A stretch of 44,241 nt of DNA from an uncultured Thermomicrobiales bacterium (GTDB lineage Bacteria; Chloroflexota; Chloroflexia; Thermomicrobiales; CADCWN01), in assembly GCA_902806415.1 (NCBI GenBank), contig CADCWN010000122.1, positions 1-44,241 of the forward strand, read 5' to 3'. The notes under the pieces were generated by a model that was not told the origin of the DNA, did not search any database, and saw nothing but the letters and a program-made list of their open reading frames with translations. Shown here piece by piece: positions 19,541 through 28,553 of the stretch. A program made the translations under genes and the position numbers. Every line of letters starts with the position of its first letter. The stretch's first letter is position 1.

Positions 19541-19742
19541 ACGATCGGTCAGAAACGCCGCCAGCATGATAATCGGTCGGGGTGGTAACTATTTGAGGAG
19601 TGGGCACTATCTCGGCCGCCGTGTGACGATCCCTGGTGACGGATTCCCGCAGAGCCAGCATCGTGTTCGGGTATCGCCCCGGCACGTACAATCAACGGCG
19701 ATGATCGCCGGCGAGACGGGCGAGTACAGTGTGGGAGAGACG

Positions 19743-21149
19743 ATGTACCAGGACACGATCGCCGCAATCGCCACCGCCATCGGGGAGGGCGGGATCGGGA
19801 TCGTGCGCGTCAGCGGGCCAGAGGCGGGCGCGGTCGCGGGCCGCGTCTTCCGCCGCGCGCGCGGCAAGGCGGCGCCCCTCCCGTCGCACCGGCTGATCTA
19901 CGGGCTGATTGTCGATCCGGAGAGCGGCGCGACGATCGACGAGGCGCTGGCGGTGCGGATGGCCGCGCCACACTCCTACACCCGCGAGGAGGTGGTCGAA
20001 CTCCAGTGCCACGGCGGGCCGATCGCGACGCGCGAGACGCTGCGCGCCTGCCTCCGCGCGGGCGCGCGCCCCGCGGAGCCGGGGGAGTTCACCCTGCGCG
20101 CCTTCGTCAACGGGCGGCTCGATCTGGCCCAGGCGGAGGCGGTGTTGGGGATCGTCGGGGCGCGGACGCCGGAGGCGCTGGGGGTGGCGGTCGCGGGGCT
20201 GCGCGGGCGGCTCGGCGGGGAGTTGCGCCCGACGCGCGATCGGTTGATCGACGCGCTGGCCTATCTCGACGCCTCGGCCGATTTCCCGGAGGATGAGATC
20301 CCGCCGTCCGATGTCGGCGCGGCGCTGGCCGAGGCCGCCGCGCGCCTCGACACCCTGGCGCGGCGCGCGGCGGTCGGCACCCTCTACCGCGAGGGGGTGC
20401 GCGTGGCGATCGTCGGGCGCCCGAACGTCGGCAAGTCGAGCCTGCTCAACGCGCTGCTGCGCGAGGACCGCGCGATCGTGACGCCGGTCGCCGGGACGAC
20501 GCGCGACGTGATCACCGAGAGCATCACCCTGCGCGGTATCCCGGTCGTCCTGCTCGACACGGCGGGGATCGCCGCGACGACCGACCAGATCGAGCAGTTG
20601 GGGATCGCCCGCAGCCGCGCCGCGCTGTCCGCCGCCGCGCTGGTCCTCTTCGTCCTCGATGCCAGCGCGCCGCCCTCGCCCGACGACCTCTCGGTGGCGA
20701 CCGCCCTGCGCGAGCGATTGGGCGCGGACGATGAGGGCGGGGGGGTCTTGCTGGTGCTGAACAAGGCCGATCTCCCCACCGACACGAACCCCTCCCATGA
20801 CGCCGTGCGGTCGATCCTGCCCGCCGCGCGCGTCGTTACCCTCTCCGCGCGGACCGGCGCAGGCTTGGCCGATCTGGAGGACGCCCTCTACGCCCTGGCG
20901 ATCGGCGCCGCCGGTGATCTCACGGCGGAGACCGATCCCGCGCTCGCCACGACCCGCCAGCGCGAGACGATCGCCCGCGCGCGCGACGCCGCCCGGCACG
21001 CCGCCGACGCCTTCGACGCAGGGGTGCCCCTGGACCTCGTCGCGGTCGATGCGCGCGCCGCACTCGTGGCGATCGGCGAGATCACCGGCGAGACGGCCAG
21101 CGAGGCGATCCTGGACGCGATCTTCTCGCGGTTCTGCATCGGGAAGTAG
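19743..21149 (+). CDS. mnmE: tRNA uridine-5-carboxymethylaminomethyl modification GTPase MnmE
   Basis: A 468-residue GTPase that with MnmG modifies U34 in several tRNAs. The N-terminal formyl-THF-binding domain starts '[20 protein letters not shown]'. The G domain, inserted in the helical domain from about residue 215, shows '[19 protein letters not shown]' (G1), '[11 protein letters not shown]' (K-loop/G2), 'LLDTAGI' (G3) and 'LNKADL' (G4). The C-terminus ends FCIGK, the conserved C-x-G-K motif with the catalytic Cys. The ATG at 19743 follows GGGAGAG; upstream in-frame starts are less likely. mnmG is not in the window. Confidence 0.96.
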   Translation: MYQDTIAAIATAIGEGGIGIVRVSGPEAGAVAGRVFRRARGKAAPLPSHRLIYGLIVDPESGATIDEALAVRMAAPHSYTREEVVELQCHGGPIATRETLRACLRAGARPAEPGEFTLRAFVNGRLDLAQAEAVLGIVGARTPEALGVAVAGLRGRLGGELRPTRDRLIDALAYLDASADFPEDEIPPSDVGAALAEAAARLDTLARRAAVGTLYREGVRVAIVGRPNVGKSSLLNALLREDRAIVTPVAGTTRDVITESITLRGIPVVLLDTAGIAATTDQIEQLGIARSRAALSAAALVLFVLDASAPPSPDDLSVATALRERLGADDEGGGVLLVLNKADLPTDTNPSHDAVRSILPAARVVTLSARTGAGLADLEDALYALAIGAAGDLTAETDPALATTRQRETIARARDAARHAADAFDAGVPLDLVAVDARAALVAIGEITGETASEAILDAIFSRFCIGK

Positions 21150-21167
21150 GCTGTGAGGCGGGCGGCT

Positions 21168-21206
21168 CGACGTGGGGCCGCGACCTACAGCCCCCGCCCC
21201 ACGTCG
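21168..21206. terminator. Bidirectional hairpin between convergent mnmE and PrsW-like genes
   Basis: Positions 21168-21178 and 21196-21206 form a perfect 11-base-pair stem with a 17-base loop. It lies 18 bases from each stop codon in a 75-base convergent spacer, so it could end both transcripts. No U-run is present. Confidence 0.55.
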
Positions 21207-21224
21207 ATGCCAAGGATCGGGCTC

Positions 21225-22445
21225 CTATCGCCCCTCGGCCAGCGCGATCCGCAACGTCGCCAGCCGCGCCCGATAGACATCCTCGGGCTGGCAACTGTCC
21301 TCGGCGGCCATCTCGCCCTGGTCGTCGTGGTGTTTACAGAGGGCGAGTTCGGCGGCGGCCTGGAAGAACTGCTGCTGGAGTGACCAGCGGCGCAGGCCGC
21401 CGTGCCGGAAGGCGGCGAGCAGGGTGAGATGGCGCAGGCGACTGGCCGAGAGGACCGCGTATTCCTGGACAGTCAAGGTGCCATTGGTGACCTCGCTCCT
21501 GAGTTGTCCCTTGAGCACCTCGGACTCGACCCTGCCGGAGCGCACCGCGATCAGGAAGAGGAAGACGAGACCGGGGAGGATGAAGAGAACCGTCTGGATG
21601 GCGACGAGATCGAGGAATGGCGGCGCGCCACCGGTGAAGTCGGCGAGGGTCGCCGCGCCGAAGTTCCAGAGGCTGTGCTGCGCCACCGCGAGACCCCAGC
21701 CGCCGATCGGGACGACGAAGCGGAAGACGCCGCGACCGTAGCGCACCCGCGCCCAGCCGACCGCCGCGCCGGTCGTGCCGGTGTAGAGGGCGTGACCGAG
21801 CCCGCCGAAGGCCTCGCGGGCGAGGAAGAGCTGGCCGAACGTGCCGATCCCGCCGTCGATATAGGCCCGACCGAGGTAGAGGATATTCTCGGTCATCGCG
21901 AAGCCGAGGCCGACCAGCGCCCCGTAGATCAGGCCGTCGAGGATCCCATCGAACTCGTCGCGGTAGAGGAGGAGGAGGCCGAGCAGCGCCAACCCTTTCA
22001 GGCTCTCCTCGATCAGCGGCACCCCGACGATCAGCGTGAATCGCCCGCCGATCTCCGCGCCCAGCGCGAGCGTCAGCAGGCTGCGGGTCACGCCACTGAG
22101 GAGAATGCTGAAGAGGGTGGCGATGACCGCGCCCCAGCCGAATGCGCCCAGGAGGTTCTGCCACGGTTCGCGCTCGTAGCGATCGAACGAGAGGACCAGC
22201 CCGGCATAGACGATCGTCGGGAGGAGTGTGGCGAACACGCCGAGCAGGAGCCCGCGCGGATCCGGGACGCTGACGACGATGATCAGCAGATTGCAGGCGA
22301 GCGCCAGGATGAAGAAGACGCCGGCGATCGTGGCGAGCAGGGAGCGCGGCGTGCCGAGCGCGCGCGACGGGGCGGCGAGGGGTGCTCGTCGGGCGGTCAG
22401 CGCGGCGCTGGATTGTGGCACCGCAGCGGTGTGCTTCGTCTCCAT
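21225..22445 (-). CDS. PrsW-like intramembrane metalloprotease
   Basis: A 406-residue polytopic membrane protein of the PrsW/CPBP-like group. After about 35 cytosolic residues there are eight or so hydrophobic segments. The conserved sites are 'LIEESLKGLALLGLLLL' (the EE pair), 'GLIYGALVGLGFAMTENILY', 'GLGHALYTGTTGAAVGW' and 'AVAQHSLWNF', matching the Glu and His residues thought to form the active site in PrsW proteases. In Bacillus, PrsW cleaves the anti-sigma factor RsiW; no sigma/anti-sigma pair is nearby, so the substrate here is unknown. The cytosolic C-terminal stretch has no recognised domain. The ATG at 22445 is preceded by GGGAG. Confidence 0.85.
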   Translation of the reverse strand: METKHTAAVPQSSAALTARRAPLAAPSRALGTPRSLLATIAGVFFILALACNLLIIVVSVPDPRGLLLGVFATLLPTIVYAGLVLSFDRYEREPWQNLLGAFGWGAVIATLFSILLSGVTRSLLTLALGAEIGGRFTLIVGVPLIEESLKGLALLGLLLLYRDEFDGILDGLIYGALVGLGFAMTENILYLGRAYIDGGIGTFGQLFLAREAFGGLGHALYTGTTGAAVGWARVRYGRGVFRFVVPIGGWGLAVAQHSLWNFGAATLADFTGGAPPFLDLVAIQTVLFILPGLVFLFLIAVRSGRVESEVLKGQLRSEVTNGTLTVQEYAVLSASRLRHLTLLAAFRHGGLRRWSLQQQFFQAAAELALCKHHDDQGEMAAEDSCQPEDVYRARLATLRIALAEGR

Positions 22446-22608
22446 CGCTCCCATCCCGCCGCGAATTGACAACGGGGAGATCATCGTCGCTGCGGGCGAA
22501 CACGTCAAGGGCGAACGGGTGCGCGACTCCTCCACAGCATCAAGTTGTCGCCCACCACAGGATAACAAGCGGCGTCGATCGGCTGCGCGGTCCGGTCGGG
22601 CGACGGCC

Positions 22609-25107
22609 CTACACCCGGCCGCGCCGCTCTTCTGCTGGGTGCGAGGCGTGACGACGGCGCAGGAACGGCGGGATAACTAATAAGGAGAGAAGAAGGATCG
22701 CGCTCACCGCCGCGATCTGCCAGCCGAGTCGCCAGAGAGGCGGGGTGAAGTGCAGGCGCACCTCGTGGCTCCCGGCGGGGACGCGCACCGCGCGGAAGAG
22801 ATAGTCGGCGGTGAAGAGCGGCGTTGCGGCGCCGTCGATCGTCGCGCGCCAGCCGGGGTAGGCGACCTCGCTGAAGACGAGGATCGCCTCGCGGTCGGTC
22901 TCGACGGCGGCGATCAACCCATCCGGGTCGGGGCGCGTGACCTTGACCATCCCCCTGGGCGGGTCACCAGTCAACGCTTGCGGCGCTGCGGTCGCATCGA
23001 GCGGCGGGCCGAGATAGGCGATCGCGCGCGGATCGAAGCCACGCGCCCCGATCGCGGCCCAGGCGTCGTCGGGCGTGGCGACCGTCCGCGCCTGGCCGAC
23101 GAGAAAGGCGCGGGGTAGCGCAGTGGTATTCTCGTAGATGACGAAATCTTGCCCGCGCCCCACCTCGCGGAATTTCGCGCCGCCCGCCGGGGCATCGTTC
23201 GGCGGCAGCACGACGTAGCGGATATTCAGCAAATCGTAGCGCGGCGAGTCATGGCGCTGGCGCGTAGCGTCCCAGTAGCGCGCATAGGTGGCGAGACCGA
23301 GCGGATCGTAGGTGCCGCCGACCCCCTCCAGTCCCACGGTCGCCGCCCAGGAAGGTTGCCAGCCGGTCTCGACCACCTTCGACTGGTCGATGCGGAATGG
23401 TTCGGCATCTCCGGCCGACCGAATGACGGCCAGGGCGGCGTCGTGGGCGAAGCTGGCGAGCGGGTTGTCATTCGTCGGTGGCACCGGCGCGCTGGCCGCG
23501 AAGAGATCGAGGACGACGAGCGCGACCAGCAACGGCGCGAAACCGCGCGAGGTGAGGCGGTCACGCGCGACCGCCAGGAGCAGCCCCGCCGCCAGCCCGA
23601 GCAGCACGAGTGTCCAGGCGGCGCTGTCCAGGAATTGCGCCAGCGGGCCGGAAGGATCGCGCGGCGACAGCAGGGCACCGTAGGCGAAGGCGAGGACGAT
23701 CAGGACGATCGCCAGCGCGAACCCCAGCCCGCGCGCGATGCGGCGCAGCCAGGCGTGCGTTTCCTCGGCCTGGCACACCAGCAGGCGCAGCAGATTCTCG
23801 GTGCCGAGGGCGGCGAGGGTGGCGATGGCGAAGTCCGCGAGCAGCAGCCAGCGCCCGGAGGCGCGGATCCGGCTGTAGCCGGGGACGAAGGCGTAGAACC
23901 AGCCTTGCAGCGGCGTGGCCGGGCCGAGCGCGACGAGCAACGCCAGCCCCGCCAGGCCGGCGAAGAAGAGCGCCTCGTGACGGGCCGGGGCGACGGCGCG
24001 AACAAAGGCGAACCCGCCCAGGCCGAGCGCGACGATCCCGGCGTAGCCCCAGACCTCGCCGGAGAAGCCGACCGCGTCGATGTAGGTGCCGGGGGTCGAG
24101 CCGAAGGCGTTGGGGATGAGCAGCGTGATCAGGTGGAGCGGACGCAGGGAGAAGGCGGTCGCCTCGCCGTAGGAGATCCCCGAGCGGATCGAGAGGCTGG
24201 CGAGTTGCAGCGAGGGGAGGAGCGCCGGGGCCGCCAGTCCGACGGCGAGCCCGCCCGCCAACCCGAGCTGCGCGCCCGCGATGATCCAGTGTCCCGCGAA
24301 GCGGCCCGCGAGCCAGCGCCGGACCTTCCCCAGATCCGTCGGCCAGGCGGCGGGCGGGCTGTCGGCCCAGGTGAGGAAGAGCCAGTAGAGCCCGACGGCG
24401 GTGAGCAGGTAGAGGAAGATTTGCTGGTGGCCGCCGAGCAGGGCTAGCAGCAGCGCCCCCGCCATCGCGACCGTCCAGGGCAATGAGCGACGCAGGAGCG
24501 CGCGTCGGAGGGCTATGAAAGTCGCCGGGAGCCAGGGCGCGACCGCGACCATCGGGTAATGGCCGAGGTGGGAGATGGCGAAGCCGCTGTAGGCGAAGGT
24601 GATGCCGCCGATCACTGCGGCGAGTCGCCGCGCCCCGAGTTCGCGACAGAAGGCGTAAGCGAAGGTCGAGGCGAGCCAAATCTGCACGATCGCCAGCCCT
24701 TGCAGGGCGTCGTAGCCGAATGGTCGCGCGAGGATGAACGCCAGGAGATTGGGCGGCGAGAAGAGGCCGGTCTGCTGGTTGGCGGCGAACGGGACGCCGC
24801 CCCAGACTTCCGGGTTCCAGAGCGGGAAGCGCCCTGCCGCGATCTGCTCCCCGGCGAACTGGTAGAGCGGATAGTAGAACGAGTTGAAGTCGCCACCATT
24901 CCTCGGCAGCCAGGTATCGCGCGTCAGCAAGACCCGCCAGAAGAAGCCGAGATTAAGGGCGGCGAGGAGACCGAGGACCCCCCACTCCGCTGTCAGCCCC
25001 GGCCAGCGCGCCCGCAGCGGTCGCCAGCGGGTCAGCGCCAGCACCGCCAGCCAGAAGATTCCGCCGAGGATAAGCAGCGGCAAATCGAGGAGCGCGGTCT
25101 CCTTCAT
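22609..25107 (-). CDS. YfhO-like large membrane protein (GT-C-like fold)
   Basis: An 832-residue membrane protein of the YfhO type. It has a hydrophobic N-terminal region and then the family-like loop 'DFNSFYYPLYQFAGEQIAAG' followed by 'FPLWNPEVWGGVPFAANQQ', the part usually compared with the catalytic loop of GT-C glycosyltransferases. About 12 TM segments follow, then a soluble region (residues about 560-800) and a final TM anchor near 'ILLLSLLVIPPFL'. In Gram-positive bacteria YfhO helps glycosylate lipoteichoic acid; here it more likely works with another surface glycan, unknown. It is monocistronic as far as can be seen. Confidence 0.82.
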   Translation of the reverse strand: MKETALLDLPLLILGGIFWLAVLALTRWRPLRARWPGLTAEWGVLGLLAALNLGFFWRVLLTRDTWLPRNGGDFNSFYYPLYQFAGEQIAAGRFPLWNPEVWGGVPFAANQQTGLFSPPNLLAFILARPFGYDALQGLAIVQIWLASTFAYAFCRELGARRLAAVIGGITFAYSGFAISHLGHYPMVAVAPWLPATFIALRRALLRRSLPWTVAMAGALLLALLGGHQQIFLYLLTAVGLYWLFLTWADSPPAAWPTDLGKVRRWLAGRFAGHWIIAGAQLGLAGGLAVGLAAPALLPSLQLASLSIRSGISYGEATAFSLRPLHLITLLIPNAFGSTPGTYIDAVGFSGEVWGYAGIVALGLGGFAFVRAVAPARHEALFFAGLAGLALLVALGPATPLQGWFYAFVPGYSRIRASGRWLLLADFAIATLAALGTENLLRLLVCQAEETHAWLRRIARGLGFALAIVLIVLAFAYGALLSPRDPSGPLAQFLDSAAWTLVLLGLAAGLLLAVARDRLTSRGFAPLLVALVVLDLFAASAPVPPTNDNPLASFAHDAALAVIRSAGDAEPFRIDQSKVVETGWQPSWAATVGLEGVGGTYDPLGLATYARYWDATRQRHDSPRYDLLNIRYVVLPPNDAPAGGAKFREVGRGQDFVIYENTTALPRAFLVGQARTVATPDDAWAAIGARGFDPRAIAYLGPPLDATAAPQALTGDPPRGMVKVTRPDPDGLIAAVETDREAILVFSEVAYPGWRATIDGAATPLFTADYLFRAVRVPAGSHEVRLHFTPPLWRLGWQIAAVSAILLLSLLVIPPFLRRRHASHPAEERRGRV

Positions 25108-25170
25108 CGGAGCCCGGAATAGAAAGTGGTGGCACGGTGAAGAGTGGGTGCTTGTCCGCCGAGCCTGAGC

Positions 25171-25338
25171 CGCCGACCGGAGTCGGCGCTAAGGGCCTGC
25201 GGCCAAGAAGCCCTGTGACTTCGCCCAGGATAAATCCCCTGCCGGGGACTAGCTTTCCTTACCGCCGCAGGGCGGTCTTGTCCCAAGCGTAGTCTTGGGG
25301 TTCGTGGCCCGCAGGCCCCCAGGCGCGGTTGCAACCGC
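25171..25338. repeat. REPIN-like hairpin cluster in the ychF/YfhO spacer
   Basis: The 313-base gap (25108-25420) has no gene but a series of palindromes: a perfect 7-base-pair stem with tetraloop (25171-25177 with 25182-25188), an outer inverted repeat (25193-25209 with 25302-25319, one gap and one mismatch), an ACCGCC/GGCGGT tetraloop stem near 25261-25276, a CCCAAG/CTTGGG stem near 25282-25299, and a perfect palindrome at 25325-25338. The outer arms resemble the arms of the element at 33.8 kb (GGC-TGCGGCCACGAA-like), suggesting a decayed relative. Confidence 0.55.
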
Positions 25339-25420
25339 CCGCCTCCCGATTTCCGATGGAGCTATCACTATCACTATACGACTTGATAACGCGGCGCGAG
25401 GAGGATGGTCGCGCGCTCAC

Positions 25421-26527
25421 CTAGACGTTGAACAGAATCTCCAGCACATCGCCGTCTTTGACGATGTAGGTGCGGCCCTCGGAGCGCAGCACGCCACGCT
25501 TACGCGCCTCCGCCATCGAGCCGGTGGTGACCAGATCGCCGTAGGCGACCGTCTCGGCGCGGATGAAGCCGCGCGCCAGATCGCTGTGGATCGAGCCCGC
25601 CGCCTCCACCGCCGATGAACCGGCGGGGATCGTCCAGGCGCGGCACTCGTCAGGCCCGGCGGTCAGGAAGGAGATCAGCCCGAGCAGCTTGTAAGAGACG
25701 GCGATCACGCGGTCGAGTCCCGACTCGGTGATCCCGAGATCGTCCATGAAGACCGCCGCGTCATCGGGGTCGAGCTGCGCCAGCTCCATCTCGATCTTCC
25801 CCGCCAGCGCGGCGAACTCGATCTGTGCACCGCCGAATTGCTCCTGCGCCCGCGCCACCAGCGCCTCGCCCGCCGCGCCCAACTGGTCCTCGCCGAGATT
25901 GAGCAGGACTAGCAACGGCTTGCCGGTCAGGAAGCCGAAGCCGCGCAGGATTTTCTGCTCGTCCTCGCTCAACTCGACCGCGCGGATTGGGTTGCCCGCT
26001 TCCAGTTCTCCCTGCAAGCGGGCGAGGACCGCCGCCTCGCGCTCGTTCGCCTCGCGCTCGGGGCCGCGCGTCTTGGCGATCGTGTCCTTGATCCGCCGCA
26101 AGCGCTTCTCGATGATCCCGAGATCGGAGAAGGTGAATTCGAGGTTGATCGTCTCGATGTCGCGCAGCGGATCGACCGTGTCCTCCGGGTGCGGCACGTT
26201 CGCGTCCTCGAAGGCGCGCACCACATGGACCAGTGCCTGCGCCTGCGCGAGATGGCCGAGCAGTTGGCCGCTCAGGCCCTTCTCGCCCATCCCCTTGGCC
26301 AAGCCGGCAACATCGACATATTGGACATCTGCCGGGACGATCTTCTTCGGCTTGAAGATTCCGGCGAGGACATCGAGGCGCGTGTCCGGCACTTTGACCG
26401 TGGCGAGGTTCGGCTGGTCCTCGGCGGCGGTGTACGTGCCGACGGCCGCCTCGGCGCGCGTGAGGGCATTGAATACGGTGGTCTTGCCGCTGCTCGGCAG
26501 ACCGACGATGACGAGACGCAGGGACAA
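25421..26527 (-). CDS. ychF: Redox-regulated ATPase YchF (OLA1 family)
   Basis: A 368-residue TRAFAC P-loop protein that prefers ATP and binds the ribosome. Walker A is 'GLPSSGKTTVFNALTRAEAA' (the usual NVGKS is SSGKT here). The next motifs are 'VQYVDVAGLAKGMGEKGLSG' (G3 region) and 'LVLLNLGEDQLG', an N-x-x-E-like replacement of NKxD that explains ATP preference. The TGS domain at the C-terminus ends 'YIVKDGDVLEILFNV'. The start is TTG at 26527 with GGGGGG five bases upstream, and a single-arm heptad repeat stands 14 bases before the start. Confidence 0.95.
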   Translation of the reverse strand: MSLRLVIVGLPSSGKTTVFNALTRAEAAVGTYTAAEDQPNLATVKVPDTRLDVLAGIFKPKKIVPADVQYVDVAGLAKGMGEKGLSGQLLGHLAQAQALVHVVRAFEDANVPHPEDTVDPLRDIETINLEFTFSDLGIIEKRLRRIKDTIAKTRGPEREANEREAAVLARLQGELEAGNPIRAVELSEDEQKILRGFGFLTGKPLLVLLNLGEDQLGAAGEALVARAQEQFGGAQIEFAALAGKIEMELAQLDPDDAAVFMDDLGITESGLDRVIAVSYKLLGLISFLTAGPDECRAWTIPAGSSAVEAAGSIHSDLARGFIRAETVAYGDLVTTGSMAEARKRGVLRSEGRTYIVKDGDVLEILFNV

Positions 26528-26541
26528 CGGAACCCCCCAGG

Positions 26542-26574
26542 TGAATGACGAATGACGAATGACGAATGACGAAT
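26542..26574. repeat. Single-arm heptad repeat upstream of ychF (GAATGAC x4)
   Basis: Four perfect tandem copies of GAATGAC and a partial fifth. It ends 14 bases before the ychF start codon, the same distance at which the two-armed heptad hairpins end. No complementary arm is found within the 140-base spacer. The same unit, in the same transcript orientation, follows aroKD at 41.8 kb. Confidence 0.85.
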
Positions 26575-26666
26575 CGATTTACGCCATTGATTGCTAAAGG
26601 CGCGGTGCCAGCGGGGAGTATGGGGGATTGCGGGGCGGGGGTCAATGTCTTATGTGCCCATAAGCT

Positions 26667-27815
26667 TTACTTAGCCTCTGATGTTTCTACTCTTGATATC
26701 TCGCTTAAGCGTAGATTTTTCCCAACCCGTACACCAGTCACCTCAACAATATCCTCCCACAATGGGCGTACGATATCATTCATCATCCCCTCAGGGACGA
26801 TAATGTTATGCTTTTGTTCCTGGTCGTCAATCAGTTGAATTTTTTGCTTTACCTTGGTTGCGTCAGCCAATAGTAGCCTTCCTTTGACTCGCACAATTTC
26901 ATCGACTTTAGCCGCGCTACTCTTCTCTAGGGCGGATACGTTGCCTTCCTCTGCGAGGGATTCAGGCACGATCGTTTCCCGAGTACGTTTGAAGCCAACG
27001 CTCTTGACTGTATGTTCTGCATCAGATATTGTAAGGTCAACCATATCTACCTTGCGGCCATCTGGGGCAATTCTTTTCGCTAAACCCACGAAATTTCTGT
27101 AGTACGGCTCGTTGGAAATAATTTCCTTCACCTGGTCTTCCTTCCCAGAATTGAGAAGATCAAAGCATTGTACAATCTCGCTGATTACTTGATTGGAAAC
27201 TCCCATCCCAGGCAATTCCATCTGCGCCCCAAGCCGTAGCGTAAGAGCAAAGCTACCGCTCCGGGGTGTGCTGACATAAAGGCTATAATTGTGGTTAAGT
27301 TTGGGGGTACCCTGTTCACGAAAAGGGTGACCAAGTTTGCGCTCGATAGTACGCTGTACAATCCTCTTAAAGTCTTCAAGGCGACTGAACAGAATATCTG
27401 ATAGGGCGAATCCTGGTCCGACTTCCTCTCCCGTAATGACAAGTTGGAGATCTCGCGGCTGCAGAGTCACCCCTCGCTGCTCTAAATGTCGCTCGAAATG
27501 TGTCCTCTCAAGCAACTCGCGCAGTTCCCCTGCAATCTCCGCAGGCGGATAGCCACTGAGAGCTGCTGCAATCAGCCTTTCTGCTTCGCGATATTGTTTG
27601 CAACGAATAGCAATGGAGGCAGCACTGCGATAAAGAATTGAGCGGCTAGGTTCTAGCGTTAGCTCATTCCGCAGTAGTTCAGCAGCTTCGGTTTCGAGAT
27701 ACAGTGCTTCTAAATAAGCTTCAGTAACACGCCCATCATTGCCCTGTCGTTTGGCAATCAGTGCCTCATCGACAAGGCTCATCGCTCGATCGTGCAGTTG
27801 GTCTAATTGAGTCAT
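26667..27815 (-). CDS. Hypothetical protein with TPR-like N-terminus
   Basis: A 382-residue cytosolic protein that I cannot assign to a named family. Residues 1-110 are helical with paired-helix spacing like TPRs ('RSAASIAIRCKQYREAERLI'). A middle alpha/beta part follows ('LYVSTPRSGSFALTLRLG', 'EPYYRNFVGLAKRIAPDG'). The C-terminal 60 residues look like a small beta-barrel ('VKGRLLLADATKVKQKIQL' to 'EVTGVRVGKNLRL'). The GC content is visibly lower than around it. It overlaps the upstream gene by ATGA, implying coupled translation. From memory, similar proteins sit next to relatives of that neighbour in cyanobacteria and other Chloroflexi, hinting at a conserved pair of unknown role. Confidence 0.75.
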   Translation of the reverse strand: MTQLDQLHDRAMSLVDEALIAKRQGNDGRVTEAYLEALYLETEAAELLRNELTLEPSRSILYRSAASIAIRCKQYREAERLIAAALSGYPPAEIAGELRELLERTHFERHLEQRGVTLQPRDLQLVITGEEVGPGFALSDILFSRLEDFKRIVQRTIERKLGHPFREQGTPKLNHNYSLYVSTPRSGSFALTLRLGAQMELPGMGVSNQVISEIVQCFDLLNSGKEDQVKEIISNEPYYRNFVGLAKRIAPDGRKVDMVDLTISDAEHTVKSVGFKRTRETIVPESLAEEGNVSALEKSSAAKVDEIVRVKGRLLLADATKVKQKIQLIDDQEQKHNIIVPEGMMNDIVRPLWEDIVEVTGVRVGKNLRLSEISRVETSEAK

Positions 27816-28357
27816 GACTTCACCAAGTAATGCGAGGTTGGCTTACTAAACTCAACGATCATTATATGGACTGGTAGGGAACCATCGGTAGGGGCTGTTT
27901 GCTGTTGCTTCTCGCGGAGGCGACGCTGGATCGCCGTATCGTCTCCAGTGAGTATACCTGATATCTCTAGTCGTGCTGAGTCTTGAAATGGAGGATAAGT
28001 ATCTCTATTGCCCAACTAGTAATCAACCCCATCTCCCTTTATGGCACGTCGTATCACCGTGTATTCGGTCAATTCTAGCATCAGCAAAATTGCAACTCCA
28101 CAGGCACCAAATTCAGTTGCTTCCTGCTGATCTTGCCAGGCATTGAGCGTCTGTGGTGTAACTACTTCCGACCATGAGATCGAGCAAGCGGTAGGGAATT
28201 GGCCACTGATACTCAGGCTTACTCCCACTGAATGACCATGCCGATAGAGACAGATACGGGTTGCCTGCGCAAACAAGGCTCCGATCTCCGGGGTAATACC
28301 AGGCAGCCCTTTTCTGAGCGTATCGAGATCAAGAATATGGTCGGTTGTTACTGTCAC
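27812..28357 (-). pseudogene. Companion hypothetical gene interrupted by an in-frame TAG
   Basis: Two abutting frames, 28357-28016 (113 residues, GTG start, AAAGGGC upstream) and 28015-27812 (67 residues), are the same reading frame separated by a single TAG at 28018-28016. Joined, the junction reads 'KGDGVDY-stop-LGNRDTYPPFQDSARLE'. I recall a family with the motif G-x-G-x-D-Y-W-L-G followed by 'PFQ-x-x-ARLEVSGI', so TAG replaces a Trp (TGG). The full product would be about 181 residues. The family function is unknown to me. Alternatives are a sequencing error, programmed readthrough, or two separate proteins with a TTG start for the second. The motif match favours one broken gene. Confidence 0.7.
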
Positions 28358-28461
28358 TGTCAGCGCCCTTTCGTATGAGACGGGCTATATAGCGTCCAAA
28401 ATAGCTGATCGATCCTACTCTAACACTTGCTGCCTGTCTAACGATTGACAGGGATTCAACT

Positions 28462-28508
28462 GCAGAGAGCCACAGAGAGAATAATTCTTCCTCCCTGTGG
28501 CTCTCTGC
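28462..28508. terminator. 14-base-pair hairpin downstream of the carbohydrate cluster
   Basis: Arms 28462-28475 and 28495-28508 are perfectly complementary. On the minus strand the element begins with a GC-rich run of near 9-base repeats (GCGCGGAGG type, 28509-28535) just after the esterase stop codon, then this hairpin. Pieces such as CCACAGAGAG resemble the CACAGAGCG repeat at 18.7 kb. Confidence 0.55.
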
Positions 28509-28553
28509 GGCCCTCCGCGCCTCCGCGCCTCTGCGGTGATCGTCCTCCCTCGC

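Noticed and set aside
19566..19742. N-terminal extension of MnmE
   Set aside because: The extra residues are not MnmE-like and GGGAGAG supports the ATG at 19743.
27812..28015. The 67-residue frame as an independent small gene
   Set aside because: It directly continues the upstream frame after one TAG, has only a TTG start without a well-placed ribosome binding site, and the joined sequence matches a family motif.
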